A stretch of 64,000 bases of DNA from positions 1-64,000 of the forward strand of contig CAYVKG010000008.1 of assembly GCA_964451955.1 (NCBI GenBank), written 5' to 3'. The translations under genes were made by a program, and so were the position numbers. This document shows positions 27,495-35,973 of this stretch, piece after piece; position 1 is the stretch's first letter, and every line of letters begins with the position of its first letter. The notes below the pieces were generated by a model. It had not been told where the DNA came from and ran no database searches. It worked only from the letters and a program-made list of their open reading frames with translations. This DNA comes from JAPLNB01 sp964451955 (GTDB taxonomy: Bacteria; Planctomycetota; Phycisphaerae; Tepidisphaerales; Tepidisphaeraceae).

Positions 27495-27631
27495 TCGGCC
27501 AGACCGGGAAAAGGAGGAACACGCGGACACGATAGCCTCCGTGCGGACGAGAGTAATTGTCGGCGAGCAGCGGATGCATTGTGGCGGGGGCGCGGCAAGA
27601 ATGCAATCGTTGCTTGCGGCGCTCGGCGTGA

Positions 27632-27659
27632 CGGGATATAAGCCAGCGACAATATCCCG
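27632..27659. promoter_or_regulatory. 8-bp inverted repeat upstream of the symporter gene
   Basis: CGGGATAT (27632-27639) and ATATCCCG (27652-27659) form an exact inverted repeat separated by 12 nt, ending 24 nt before the symporter ATG. The 20-bp spacing of half-site centres (two helix turns) fits a dimeric repressor site, but a leader stem-loop is equally possible. No adjacent regulator gene points to the binding protein. Confidence 0.4.
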
Positions 27660-27683
27660 GCTTCGGGCTTCCACGGGAATCAG

Positions 27684-29495
27684 ATGGTTCAGGCGACAAT
27701 ACTCGCGACGCAGACGCCCGGCTCATTGGCGGGCCATTTCACCTGGATCGACTGGGCGGTTGTGTTTGGCTATCTTGCGTTCACGACCGTGCTGGGGGGC
27801 GTGCTGGCGGGGAAGCAGGCGAGCATTCGGGATTTCTTCCTGGGGGGTCGCAAGTTGCCGTGGTATGCCGTGGCGGGTTCGATTGTGGCGACGGAGATCA
27901 GTGCGGTGACGTTTGTCAGCGTGCCTTACGTGGTCTTCAAGCCCGGAGGAAACCTGACCTACTTGCAGCTTGGGGTGTTCGGATCGCTGCTGGCGCGGCT
28001 GATCATCGGCTACGTGCTGGTGCCGGCATACTACAAACGCGAGATCTACAGCCCGTATGACTACATGGGTAATCAGCTTGGCGGGCGCGTGCGATCCATG
28101 ACAACGGCGCTGTTCACGCTCTCGGGATTGCTCGCTCAGTCGTCGCGGGTCTTCTTGACGGCGGTGGTTCTGGAACTGGTGTTGAAACAGCCGCTGTCAA
28201 CCCTCCAGGAGGCGACGGGGATTGAGCCGATGACCGCGGCGATCTGGATCATCGGGCTCGTGGCGATTGTGTGGACGATCATGGGGGGCATCACCACGGT
28301 TATCTGGACGGACGTGATTCTCTTCGGGTGTTTCCTGGTTGGCGCGCTGGTGGCGTTGGGAACGGTGGCGTGGAATCTGCCGGGCGGACTTGGCGATATG
28401 TTGCGGGTGGGATGGGACGCGGGGAAATTCCAGTTCATCGACATCGACGTCAGCCCCTTCAAGGCGTACACCATCTGGACGGCGGTGATCGCCAGCACCT
28501 GGGGCGGCGTCGGCGCCTACGGAACGGACCAGTTGATGGCGCAGCGGATGTTCTGCTGCCGTACCCCACAACAGGCTCGCACCGCGATTGTCATGAGCTG
28601 GTTCGGACAGGTGGTTACCTGGACGGTCAGCTTGGTTGGGATCGGACTGTTCGCGTATTACACGCGGCATCCATTGGTGGGCGAGGCGCTGGCGGCCTAC
28701 GAACAGAAGGGCGATCGGATATTCCCGATCTTCATATTGACCGTCATTCCGACCGGGCTGACAGGGTTGATCATCGCGGCGATCTTCGCGGCGGCGATCT
28801 CCAGCCTGGATTCGATCCTGGCGGCGCTGGCGCAGACATCGGTGTCGGCGTTCTATCTGCCTTGGCGGCAGAGGCGACTGACTCAGGCGGGGGCAAACCT
28901 GCCGGGCGAGTCGGATCCGGCGGAGGACCGGCGAACGGTTCTGGTTTCGCGGGGATTCGTCGTATTCTGGGGCATCGGGCTGTGCGCCATGGCGCACGTG
29001 GCGGAGCTGGCGTCGCGGCATTATCCGTCGATTCTGGACTTGGCGTTGTCCATGGCGGGGTATGCGGGCGGCGCGTTGCTGGCGGGTTTTGCATTGGCGT
29101 TCCTGCGTCTGGGTGTTGACGGCTATGGGTATCTCTGGTCGGCGCCGTTGTCGGTGTTGACCGTTTTTGCGATGGTGTGGCATCAGCCCTGGGCAGTGGC
29201 GGTGTGCTGGATTGGCGCGGCGCTGCTCGTTGTGACGTGGATTGGATCGTCGCTGTCTCGCTTGAAGCCAAGAGATTTTGTTGTGCGCAGCGTGATCCTG
29301 GCTGCGGGGATCGCAGGAATGATGTTGCTCGGCTATTTCGGCTATGCGGAAGGCGCGGCTGATCCGCAAACCGGGCAGAGAGCGATCGTGACGATCAGTT
29401 GGCCGTGGTATGCGCCGGTCGGTTCACTCGTGGCGTTCGTGTGGGGGCATCTGCTGGCGAACCGCGCTGTGGCGAAGGAAGGCGGGGTGTTGTGA
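27684..29495 (+). CDS. Sodium:solute symporter (SSS family)
   Basis: This 603-residue protein has about 13 membrane spans typical of SSS transporters: WAVVFGYLAFTTVLGGVL, KQASIRDFFLGGRKLPWYAV, AGSIVATEISAVTFVSVPY (sodium-site helix 1 region), then GGITTVIWTDVILFGC and AIFAAAISSLDSILAALAQ (helix 8 sodium-site region with SSLDS). It should take up a small organic solute with sodium. The substrate is unknown; the cell-wall-degrading neighbours suggest a muropeptide sugar or amino-sugar. Its TGA overlaps the next ATG (TGATG at 29493-29497). Confidence 0.92.
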   Translation: MVQATILATQTPGSLAGHFTWIDWAVVFGYLAFTTVLGGVLAGKQASIRDFFLGGRKLPWYAVAGSIVATEISAVTFVSVPYVVFKPGGNLTYLQLGVFGSLLARLIIGYVLVPAYYKREIYSPYDYMGNQLGGRVRSMTTALFTLSGLLAQSSRVFLTAVVLELVLKQPLSTLQEATGIEPMTAAIWIIGLVAIVWTIMGGITTVIWTDVILFGCFLVGALVALGTVAWNLPGGLGDMLRVGWDAGKFQFIDIDVSPFKAYTIWTAVIASTWGGVGAYGTDQLMAQRMFCCRTPQQARTAIVMSWFGQVVTWTVSLVGIGLFAYYTRHPLVGEALAAYEQKGDRIFPIFILTVIPTGLTGLIIAAIFAAAISSLDSILAALAQTSVSAFYLPWRQRRLTQAGANLPGESDPAEDRRTVLVSRGFVVFWGIGLCAMAHVAELASRHYPSILDLALSMAGYAGGALLAGFALAFLRLGVDGYGYLWSAPLSVLTVFAMVWHQPWAVAVCWIGAALLVVTWIGSSLSRLKPRDFVVRSVILAAGIAGMMLLGYFGYAEGAADPQTGQRAIVTISWPWYAPVGSLVAFVWGHLLANRAVAKEGGVL

Positions 29496-31045
29496 TGGGC
29501 GTGAAACAGACACTTTGCGGATTGTGGCGAGTTCTGTTGCTCATGGCGCCGTTTGCGGGTGTGGGGGTTGGCTGCGGGTCGCGCGTGGAGGTTCCGGAGT
29601 CTCCGCGAGAGTTTCGGGCGGCATGGGTGGCGACTGTCGTGAACATCGACTGGCCATCGAAGGCCGGCTTGTCGTCCTCGCAGCAACAGGCCGAGATGAT
29701 CGCGATTCTCGATCGGGCGACGGACCTGAAGCTCAATGCCATCATCCTGCAGGTTAGGACCTCGTGTGACGCGCTGTACGAATCGTCACTCGAACCGTGG
29801 TCGGAATACCTGACGGGGCGGCAGGGACAGCCGCCGGACCCGATGTACGATCCCCTGGCCATGTGGGTGTCGGAGTCGCATCGTCGGGGCATCGAGTTGC
29901 ACGCATGGTTCAACCCGTATCGCGCGCGGCACCCGAGCGCGAAGACGCCGAACGCGGCGGGGCATGTGTCGAATCTTCGGCCCGAGATCGTGAGGCGATT
30001 CAATGGGTGGGAGTGGCTCGATCCCGGGGAGCAGGCGGCGCAGGCGCACACCCTGGCGGTTTTCCTGGATGTGGTTCGGAGGTATGACATCGACGGGGTG
30101 CATATCGACGACTACTTCTATCCCTATCCGTCGTATCTGAAAGACCAGGAATTCCCGGACGAGGCGGCGTGGGGTCGGTACGTGGAGGATGGAGGGCATC
30201 TCGGCCGGGGTGACTGGCGCCGTGAAAATGTGAACCGCTTGATCGAGCGGATCTATCTGGGGATCAAGCGGGAGAAGCCGTGGGTCAAATTCGGGATCAG
30301 CCCTTTCGGCATCTGGCGGCCAGGGAATCCTCCGGGGGTTGCGGGATTTGACCAGTATGACAAGTTGTGCGCGGACGCCCGGCTGTGGCTGAACAAGGGT
30401 TGGTGTGACTACTTCACGCCGCAACTCTACTGGAAGATCAGCGCGACGAGTCAGCCGTATGCGGAATTGCTGGCGTGGTGGGTGGGCCAGAACACGCAGG
30501 GGCGGGGCATCTACCCGGGGAACTACACGAGCCGGGTGGGCCAGGGGACCGCGCGGGGATGGGAGGCGGAGGAGTTGCTGAGTCAGATCGAGGTGACTCG
30601 GCGGACCGCGGGCGCAAGCGGCAATGTCCACTTCAGCATGAAGGCGCTGATGGAAAACCGGGGTGGTCTGAGCGATGCGCTGCGAAGCGGGCCATATGCG
30701 GAGGCGGCGCTGGTGCCGGCGTCGAAATGGCTGGACAGCCGACCGCCGCAGCGACCGCGGGTCTCGGTTGTGCACGCCGGGGAGAATGAGACGGTCGTGG
30801 ATTGCCGGAGCGGCGGGGGTGAGCCCGTGTGGGTGTGGGCGCTTCACGCGGGATATGGGGTGGGCAGGGAGATGAGGTGGCGGTTTAACACCTATCCGGG
30901 GGCAAGACAACAGTTCGCGGTGAAGCATGATCCGACCTTGGGGCCGGCACGATACGTGGCGGTGTCCGCGGTGGATCGTTGCGGGAATGAGAGCCGACGC
31001 GTTGTTCTCGAGTGCTCGCCGTTGCTGGCGAAGCTGCCTCAATAG
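29495..31045 (+). CDS. DUF187/GHL10-family glycoside hydrolase (DigH/YngK-like)
   Basis: The ATG at 29495 shares its A with the TGA of the symporter, so the two are translationally coupled. The 516-residue protein has a signal peptide with lipobox-like VGVGC and a GHL10 (DUF187) TIM-barrel domain: EFRAAWVATVVNIDWPSK, LKLNAIILQVRTSCDALYES, RGIELHAWFNPYRA, DGVHIDDYFYPYPS, WVKFGISPFGIW and DYFTPQLYW. E. coli DigH of this family cleaves peptide-free peptidoglycan glycan strands. A C-terminal beta domain (VSVVHAGENETVVDCRSG) follows. The activity is inferred from family. Confidence 0.87.
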   Translation: MGVKQTLCGLWRVLLLMAPFAGVGVGCGSRVEVPESPREFRAAWVATVVNIDWPSKAGLSSSQQQAEMIAILDRATDLKLNAIILQVRTSCDALYESSLEPWSEYLTGRQGQPPDPMYDPLAMWVSESHRRGIELHAWFNPYRARHPSAKTPNAAGHVSNLRPEIVRRFNGWEWLDPGEQAAQAHTLAVFLDVVRRYDIDGVHIDDYFYPYPSYLKDQEFPDEAAWGRYVEDGGHLGRGDWRRENVNRLIERIYLGIKREKPWVKFGISPFGIWRPGNPPGVAGFDQYDKLCADARLWLNKGWCDYFTPQLYWKISATSQPYAELLAWWVGQNTQGRGIYPGNYTSRVGQGTARGWEAEELLSQIEVTRRTAGASGNVHFSMKALMENRGGLSDALRSGPYAEAALVPASKWLDSRPPQRPRVSVVHAGENETVVDCRSGGGEPVWVWALHAGYGVGREMRWRFNTYPGARQQFAVKHDPTLGPARYVAVSAVDRCGNESRRVVLECSPLLAKLPQ

Positions 31046-33360
31046 CCCAAGGCGAAGCCTGTGGCGCGGATCTGGAGCGGTTGGTCCACCTTCAGTCGCA
31101 TGCCGTCGACGAGGATCGGGGATTCCCACTGGATGGGGTAGTGGATGACGCCGTCGTTGGCGCCGCCCCAGTGTCCGGCGTCAGAGCCGTCCAAAGGAAT
31201 GGTGATCCACTTCCAGCCGGTCCACGTGACTGGGCCATAGGTGTGCTGGAAGGTCTGGCCCGTGGAATCGCGGACGGTGCAGCGGAGTACGTCGCCAGCA
31301 GCGTTACCGCAAAGCCACATCCCGATGCGGGAGGGCTTGCCGTCGATGGCGGCTGACTCCTTGGGAATGCGGACCGGGGCGTATTTCCAGCCGGTGGCGA
31401 ATTGGTAGTCCAATTGGATGGCCTTCTTGAGACCGGGCTGGGGCGGATCGGTCAGATCGACGACGGAGGCATTGGCGGAGCCGGGGATCTTGGCGTCGCC
31501 GCCGACGCCCGCTTGCCAGGGCTTGTCGAGCGGTGCGGTGTTTTGCCACCGAACAGGCGTGGGGCGAGCGACCACGTTGCCCTGGGCGTCAACCGCCTCG
31601 ACACGCAGGGGCTGTTGGCTGACTGCAATGTCGGGTGACTGCAAGGAGACCATGCCGGTCGTAACACCGTGGCCGAGCTTCAGACGGGGCGAGGCGATAA
31701 GCCGTTCCACGCTGATGCGGAAGGCGAGTTCGATGGGCTGGGCGGACGGGTTGTCGACCAACACCGTGACGTTGTCGTCGACAACGGGCAGGACCGACAC
31801 ATGCAATGGGCTGGGCTGGAGAAGCCAGATCCGAGCGGAATGCTCGGGCAGGTCGCCGATCATGACTTCAGCAAGAAGGCGCGTCATGTCGCGCCTGGGC
31901 GAGGTCAGTTGGACGCGGGTCTTGGCGGACTGCCCGGGCTTGAGAGAGAGCGAGTCGGTTTCCCCCAGAACGAGGTTTCCTTCGGCGACGCGGACGCGGC
32001 CGGACCAATCGCGGCTTCCGGGGTTCGTTAACGACAGTTGGACAGACGAAGGGCCGGCGCTCAGAATGTTCATGCTCGAAGTCGGCTGGCCGATGAGCAG
32101 GGGCGAGTCCTTGGAATCATCAAAGAGGATGTACTGCGGACCCGGGCCAAGCCGCACCTGAACGGTGCCGTTGTCGGACTTGGCAACCTGACGCTGGCCG
32201 TCACGGGTGACAAGGGCCACCTCGGGCGCGCGCAGGTTGATTTTCAAGTCGTGTGGTTCGGCAATGGTCCAGGCCGCCAGCGCCGCCTTGTTGCCGTTGG
32301 CGAAGAGCAGCAGATAGTCTTTGGGGGACCCGATGGCGAGTCGGCGCACGAAACGGTAGCCGTTGAGGGTTTCGGCAAGGACTTTGCCGGCGGTGTAGGA
32401 GGGTTTGGGTTTGAAGTCGAGGAAGACGGTGCCGAAATGGTGTTCCGGTTCTTTGGGGTCCGGCCCGTCGTCATGCCAGTCGTACCAGATACTCAGCGGG
32501 ACGCCCATCCAGAGGTTGAGCAGGCGTTGGCGGACGAGGTAGTTGGCCTGTTTGTCGTCGTTCATTCCGCCCCACGCGGTGGAGTAGCCCCACTCGCCGG
32601 AGACGATGGGAACGTTCTTGCCGGGCGCGTATCTATCCAGCAAGAGACGCAGCCGGGCGTAATCGGCCTCGGCGGTTTCCGGGGCGGTCTGGCGATACGG
32701 GTGGACGGAAACGGCGTCGAGTCTCCTCAAGACGCCCGCTTTGCCCATCGTTTCGAAAAAGTCCCACGGGAAGGTCGATGAGGCTGGAGCCATGATGAAG
32801 GCGTCGGGGTCGGCTTTCCGGATGGCGTCGATGGTGGCCAAGGCGAGTTTTGAGTAGTCGTCGGCGTTGGGTTTTGGTTTCCAGAACTGGGAAATGTTCG
32901 GCTCGTTCCAGATTTCCCAGAGGATGCCTTTGCCGACAAAGTGCTTGGCGGCGGCGGCGGCCCAATTGGCGAAGGCGGCCTGGCCTTCGGGCGTGTGTGG
33001 AGAGAGGCCATCGTCATAGAGGCGATTGGAGTAATCCAGAATCAGGAGGCAGCGGATGCCGAGGTCGGTCATATCAGTGACGAGGCGGTCATAGGCGGAG
33101 AAGTTGTATTGCCCGCGGTTGCGTTCAGTCGCGCCCCACGCGAAGTCCATGCGGATGAATTTCACGCCGGAGGCTTTGAGGAGTTCCAGTTCGCTCCTGC
33201 CCGCGCTGGTGAAATGGATATTGACGCCGAACCCGTCGGGAATGCGAAGCTCCGGGAGGCCGGTCGGTTGTTGCGCCAAAGCCATGGACGCGATGAGCAG
33301 GGGGAGAGCTACGCGGGACAATTGCAGCCGATGCGGTTGGAATCGAGAAGCCATATTCAT
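31039..33360 (-). CDS. Secreted clan-A glycoside hydrolase (GH5/GH39-like) with C-terminal beta domains
   Basis: This protein of about 773 residues has a signal peptide (LPLLIASMALAQQ) and a TIM-barrel glycosidase domain. The acid/base is Glu153 in ILWEIWNEPNI and the probable nucleophile is Glu256 in PIVSGEWGYST; the barrel starts at FGVNIHFTSAG and includes KFIRMDFAWGATE. About 400 more residues contain beta-sandwich domains. The substrate cannot be named. The ORF extends upstream of 33360 without homology. Its 3' end overlaps the preceding gene by 7 bp, and its 5' end is only 11 bp from the divergent NAGPA-type gene. Confidence 0.85.
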   Translation of the reverse strand: MNMASRFQPHRLQLSRVALPLLIASMALAQQPTGLPELRIPDGFGVNIHFTSAGRSELELLKASGVKFIRMDFAWGATERNRGQYNFSAYDRLVTDMTDLGIRCLLILDYSNRLYDDGLSPHTPEGQAAFANWAAAAAKHFVGKGILWEIWNEPNISQFWKPKPNADDYSKLALATIDAIRKADPDAFIMAPASSTFPWDFFETMGKAGVLRRLDAVSVHPYRQTAPETAEADYARLRLLLDRYAPGKNVPIVSGEWGYSTAWGGMNDDKQANYLVRQRLLNLWMGVPLSIWYDWHDDGPDPKEPEHHFGTVFLDFKPKPSYTAGKVLAETLNGYRFVRRLAIGSPKDYLLLFANGNKAALAAWTIAEPHDLKINLRAPEVALVTRDGQRQVAKSDNGTVQVRLGPGPQYILFDDSKDSPLLIGQPTSSMNILSAGPSSVQLSLTNPGSRDWSGRVRVAEGNLVLGETDSLSLKPGQSAKTRVQLTSPRRDMTRLLAEVMIGDLPEHSARIWLLQPSPLHVSVLPVVDDNVTVLVDNPSAQPIELAFRISVERLIASPRLKLGHGVTTGMVSLQSPDIAVSQQPLRVEAVDAQGNVVARPTPVRWQNTAPLDKPWQAGVGGDAKIPGSANASVVDLTDPPQPGLKKAIQLDYQFATGWKYAPVRIPKESAAIDGKPSRIGMWLCGNAAGDVLRCTVRDSTGQTFQHTYGPVTWTGWKWITIPLDGSDAGHWGGANDGVIHYPIQWESPILVDGMRLKVDQPLQIRATGFALGY

Positions 33361-33371
33361 ACCATACCAAC

Positions 33372-34259
33372 ATGATGAGTCGGCGCTCCCATGCGGCGTG
33401 GGTTTTTGTGCTGTCGGTGTTGGTGGTCGCCGTCTGGGCGTGCGCCGAGTTTCCGGCGACACAGCCCTTTCCGGGGGTCGCGTATGGGCATGAGGAGCGA
33501 GCGACTCCGCCGATGTGCGTGTACTGGGTGGTGGTGGAACTGACGAGGCCGGACGTGTCGGTGGTAACGTTGCGTGCGGGAGCGGATCCGGATGGCGACG
33601 GCGCGTATCAAACAACGCTGGTGCGCACCAGTCACGTGGCGGCCAGGGAAGCGCTCGATTTGGCGGTGAACGGCGACTTCTTTGCGGTTCTGCGCCCGGA
33701 GACGGGAGCGGGCAGCGTCGGCTACAGAGCGGGGCAGTGGGCGATGGTAACCGGTCCGGCGATGACCGACGGACAGCGTTGGTCGAAAGGGCGTGCCACG
33801 TCGCCCTGTTTGGTGGTGGATGGGGAGGGGCGGGCGTCGATGTCGCTTGGGAGCGACATTCCGGCAAATGCCCGCCAGGTAATCGCGGGAAACGTGTTTT
33901 TGGTGAAAGACGGCAAAAAGGTTCCGAGCACCAGCACCGCCATTCATCCTCGTACCGCAGTGGGTCTGGATAAGCAGGCAACGCGGCTGGTGATTGTGGT
34001 GGTTGATGGCCGTCGGCCACTGGTCTCGGTGGGCATGGATTATTCGCAACTTGCCGATGAGATGCTCCGCCTGGGTTGTCATACGGCGATCAATCTGGAC
34101 GGCGGCGGGAGTTCGTCGCTCGTAATCTATGACGCGAAGTCCGGCCAGCACCGAGTGGTCAACCGGCCGAGCGACGGTCTGGAACGCCCGGTGGCCAATG
34201 TACTCGGGGTGCGCACCCGCACGGGCAGTGCGTCAACTCGCCCAGCTCGAGCGGAGTAG
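33372..34259 (+). CDS. Phosphodiester glycosidase (NAGPA/DUF2233 family)
   Basis: The 295-residue protein has an N-terminal signal segment (VLSVLVVAVWACAE) and a NAGPA-family domain: VYWVVVELTRPDVSVVTL, DLAVNGDFFAVL, HPRTAVGLDKQATRLVIVVVDG and the family mark INLDGGGSSSLVIYD, followed by RPVANVLGV. Family members cleave N-acetylglucosamine-1-phosphodiester and related bonds; bacterial members are secreted. It follows the cell-wall-active gene group, so a wall glycopolymer or phosphodiester-linked sugar is plausible, but this is inference. Confidence 0.87.
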   Translation: MMSRRSHAAWVFVLSVLVVAVWACAEFPATQPFPGVAYGHEERATPPMCVYWVVVELTRPDVSVVTLRAGADPDGDGAYQTTLVRTSHVAAREALDLAVNGDFFAVLRPETGAGSVGYRAGQWAMVTGPAMTDGQRWSKGRATSPCLVVDGEGRASMSLGSDIPANARQVIAGNVFLVKDGKKVPSTSTAIHPRTAVGLDKQATRLVIVVVDGRRPLVSVGMDYSQLADEMLRLGCHTAINLDGGGSSSLVIYDAKSGQHRVVNRPSDGLERPVANVLGVRTRTGSASTRPARAE

Positions 34260-34355
34260 TGGCTTGAGATGTGCGGGCCGGGCGGGTCTCTGGGGACGCG
34301 GACGCATCATCTTCCGCCAAACCTGGTCTACATAACTGCATCAAAATAAGCATCA

Positions 34356-34382
34356 TATGACATATCCATCAGCCCTGATGGT
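34356..34382. promoter_or_regulatory. Two adjacent palindromes upstream of the suf operon
   Basis: ATATGACATAT (34356-34366) is an 11-bp odd palindrome, and directly after it CCATCAG (34367-34373) and CTGATGG (34376-34382) form a 7-bp inverted repeat with a 2-bp centre. They lie about 120-145 bp before sufB, within the only sizeable leader region. They may be an operator for an iron- or Fe-S-responsive regulator, or a terminator stem for the preceding gene; the arrangement has no T run. Confidence 0.35.
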
Positions 34383-34431
34383 GGTTTGTTCGGTCACGCC
34401 AGGCAAAGGCGAATAATCTTTGCCGCCCGCT

Positions 34432-34459
34432 TGGTTTCTCGGGTGTGGATGCGTAAGAT
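34432..34459 (+). promoter_or_regulatory. Candidate sigma-70-like promoter of the suf operon
   Basis: TTGGTT (34432-34437) and TAAGAT (34454-34459) are separated by 16 nt. The predicted transcript starts about 33 nt before the sufB ATG, and GAGGA (34489-34493) stands at 6 nt from that ATG. The two elements are each two or more bases from consensus, so this is a tentative call. Confidence 0.4.
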
Positions 34460-34499
34460 ATAGAGACTCGATCTCAATTAAGGGTCATGAGGATAACCG

Positions 34500-35948
34500 A
34501 TGGCAACGCAGACGAGCCAGATTGAGGAGTTGGCAAACCGGGAGTATCGCTGGGGTTGGGTTACGGACATAGCGGCCGATTCCGCTCCGCCGGGCCTGAA
34601 CGAAGAGATCATCCGATTCATTTCTGCTAAGAAGAACGAACCGGTCTGGTTGTTGGAGTGGCGGCTGAAGGCTTACCGGCACTGGCTGACGCTGGAAGAA
34701 CCGACGCATTGGCCAAAGCTGTACTATCCTCCCATCAATTACCAGGATGTGGTGTATTACTCGGCCCCGAAAACCAAGAGCGGCCCCAAGAGCCTTGACG
34801 AGGTGGATCCAGAGCTTCTGAAGACCTATGAGAAGCTCGGGGTTCCACTCCATGAACGCGCGGTGTTGGCCGGCGTGGCGGTTGACGCGGTCTTCGACTC
34901 GGTGTCTGTTGCGACCACATTTCGCGAGAAGCTGGCCGAATTGGGCATCATATTCTGTTCGTTCAGCGAGGCGGTGCAGAAGCATCCGGATCTGGTTCGC
35001 AAGTATCTCGGTTCGGTCGTCCCGTATTCGGACAACTATTTTGCGACGCTGAACTCGGCGGTGTTCACCGATGGTTCCTTCGCGTACATTCCGCCCGGCG
35101 TGCGGTGTCCGATGGAGCTGAGCACCTATTTTCGCATCAATGCCAAGAGCACCGGGCAGTTCGAGCGGACGCTGCTGATCGCGGACAAGGGCGCCCACGT
35201 GAGTTACCTGGAAGGGTGTACCGCCCCTCAGCGAGATGAGAACCAGTTGCATGCCGCCGTCGTGGAACTGGTGGCGATGGATGACGCGACGATCAAGTAC
35301 TCCACGGTCCAGAACTGGTATCCCGGGGACAAGGATGGCAAGGGCGGTATCTACAACTTCGTGACAAAACGCGGCGCCTGCCGGGGCGTGAATTCCAAGA
35401 TCACGTGGACGCAGGTCGAGACGGGTTCGTCAATAACCTGGAAGTACCCGAGCTGCATTCTGCAGGGGGACAATTCCGTCGGCGAGTTCTATTCGGTCGC
35501 CTTGACTAACCACCGGCAGCAGGCGGACACGGGGACCAAGATGATCCACATTGGGAAGAACACCCGCTCGACCATCGTGTCCAAGGGAATCTCGGCAGGG
35601 CGAGGCCAGAATACTTACCGCGGGCTGGTGAAGATTCTAAAGGGCGCGTCGAACGCTCGGAACTATACACAATGCGATTCCTTGTTGCTGGGCGACCAGT
35701 GCGGAGCTCACACGTTTCCGTACATTGACGTGCGCAATACGACCAGCCGAGCCGAGCACGAGGCCTCGACGAGCAAGATTGGCGAGGATCAGCTCTTCTA
35801 CTGCAAAACACGGGGGATCAACCTGGAAGACTCCGTGAACATGATTGTCAACGGCTTCTGCAAGGAGGTCTTCCGCGAACTGCCAATGGAATTCGCGGTT
35901 GAGGCGCAGAAGCTGCTGGGCGTCAGTCTCGAAGGTAGCGTTGGCTAA
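34500..35948 (+). CDS. sufB: Fe-S cluster assembly scaffold SufB
   Basis: SufB (482 residues) is the main scaffold subunit of the SufBCD complex, which builds [4Fe-4S] clusters on the SufC ATPase-driven complex. The family core is clear: EKLGVPLHERAVLAGVAVDAVF, the beta-helix region with YIPPGVRCPMELSTYFRIN, AHVSYLEGCTAPQRDENQLHAAVVEL, and a C-terminal GISAGRGQNTYRG, QCDSLLLGDQCGAHTFPYI and SKIGEDQLFYCKTRGI. Length is normal. GAGGA lies 6 nt before the start. It is the first gene of a six-gene suf operon that also includes sufC, sufD, sufS, sufU and sufT. Confidence 0.97.
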   Translation: MATQTSQIEELANREYRWGWVTDIAADSAPPGLNEEIIRFISAKKNEPVWLLEWRLKAYRHWLTLEEPTHWPKLYYPPINYQDVVYYSAPKTKSGPKSLDEVDPELLKTYEKLGVPLHERAVLAGVAVDAVFDSVSVATTFREKLAELGIIFCSFSEAVQKHPDLVRKYLGSVVPYSDNYFATLNSAVFTDGSFAYIPPGVRCPMELSTYFRINAKSTGQFERTLLIADKGAHVSYLEGCTAPQRDENQLHAAVVELVAMDDATIKYSTVQNWYPGDKDGKGGIYNFVTKRGACRGVNSKITWTQVETGSSITWKYPSCILQGDNSVGEFYSVALTNHRQQADTGTKMIHIGKNTRSTIVSKGISAGRGQNTYRGLVKILKGASNARNYTQCDSLLLGDQCGAHTFPYIDVRNTTSRAEHEASTSKIGEDQLFYCKTRGINLEDSVNMIVNGFCKEVFRELPMEFAVEAQKLLGVSLEGSVG

Positions 35949-35973
35949 GGACTCATAAGGAAGTAGATGACCT

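Noticed and set aside
33361..34020. N-terminal extension of the clan-A glycosidase
   Set aside because: It is antisense to the NAGPA-type gene and is Pro/Arg-rich without homology; the signal peptide begins at about 33360.
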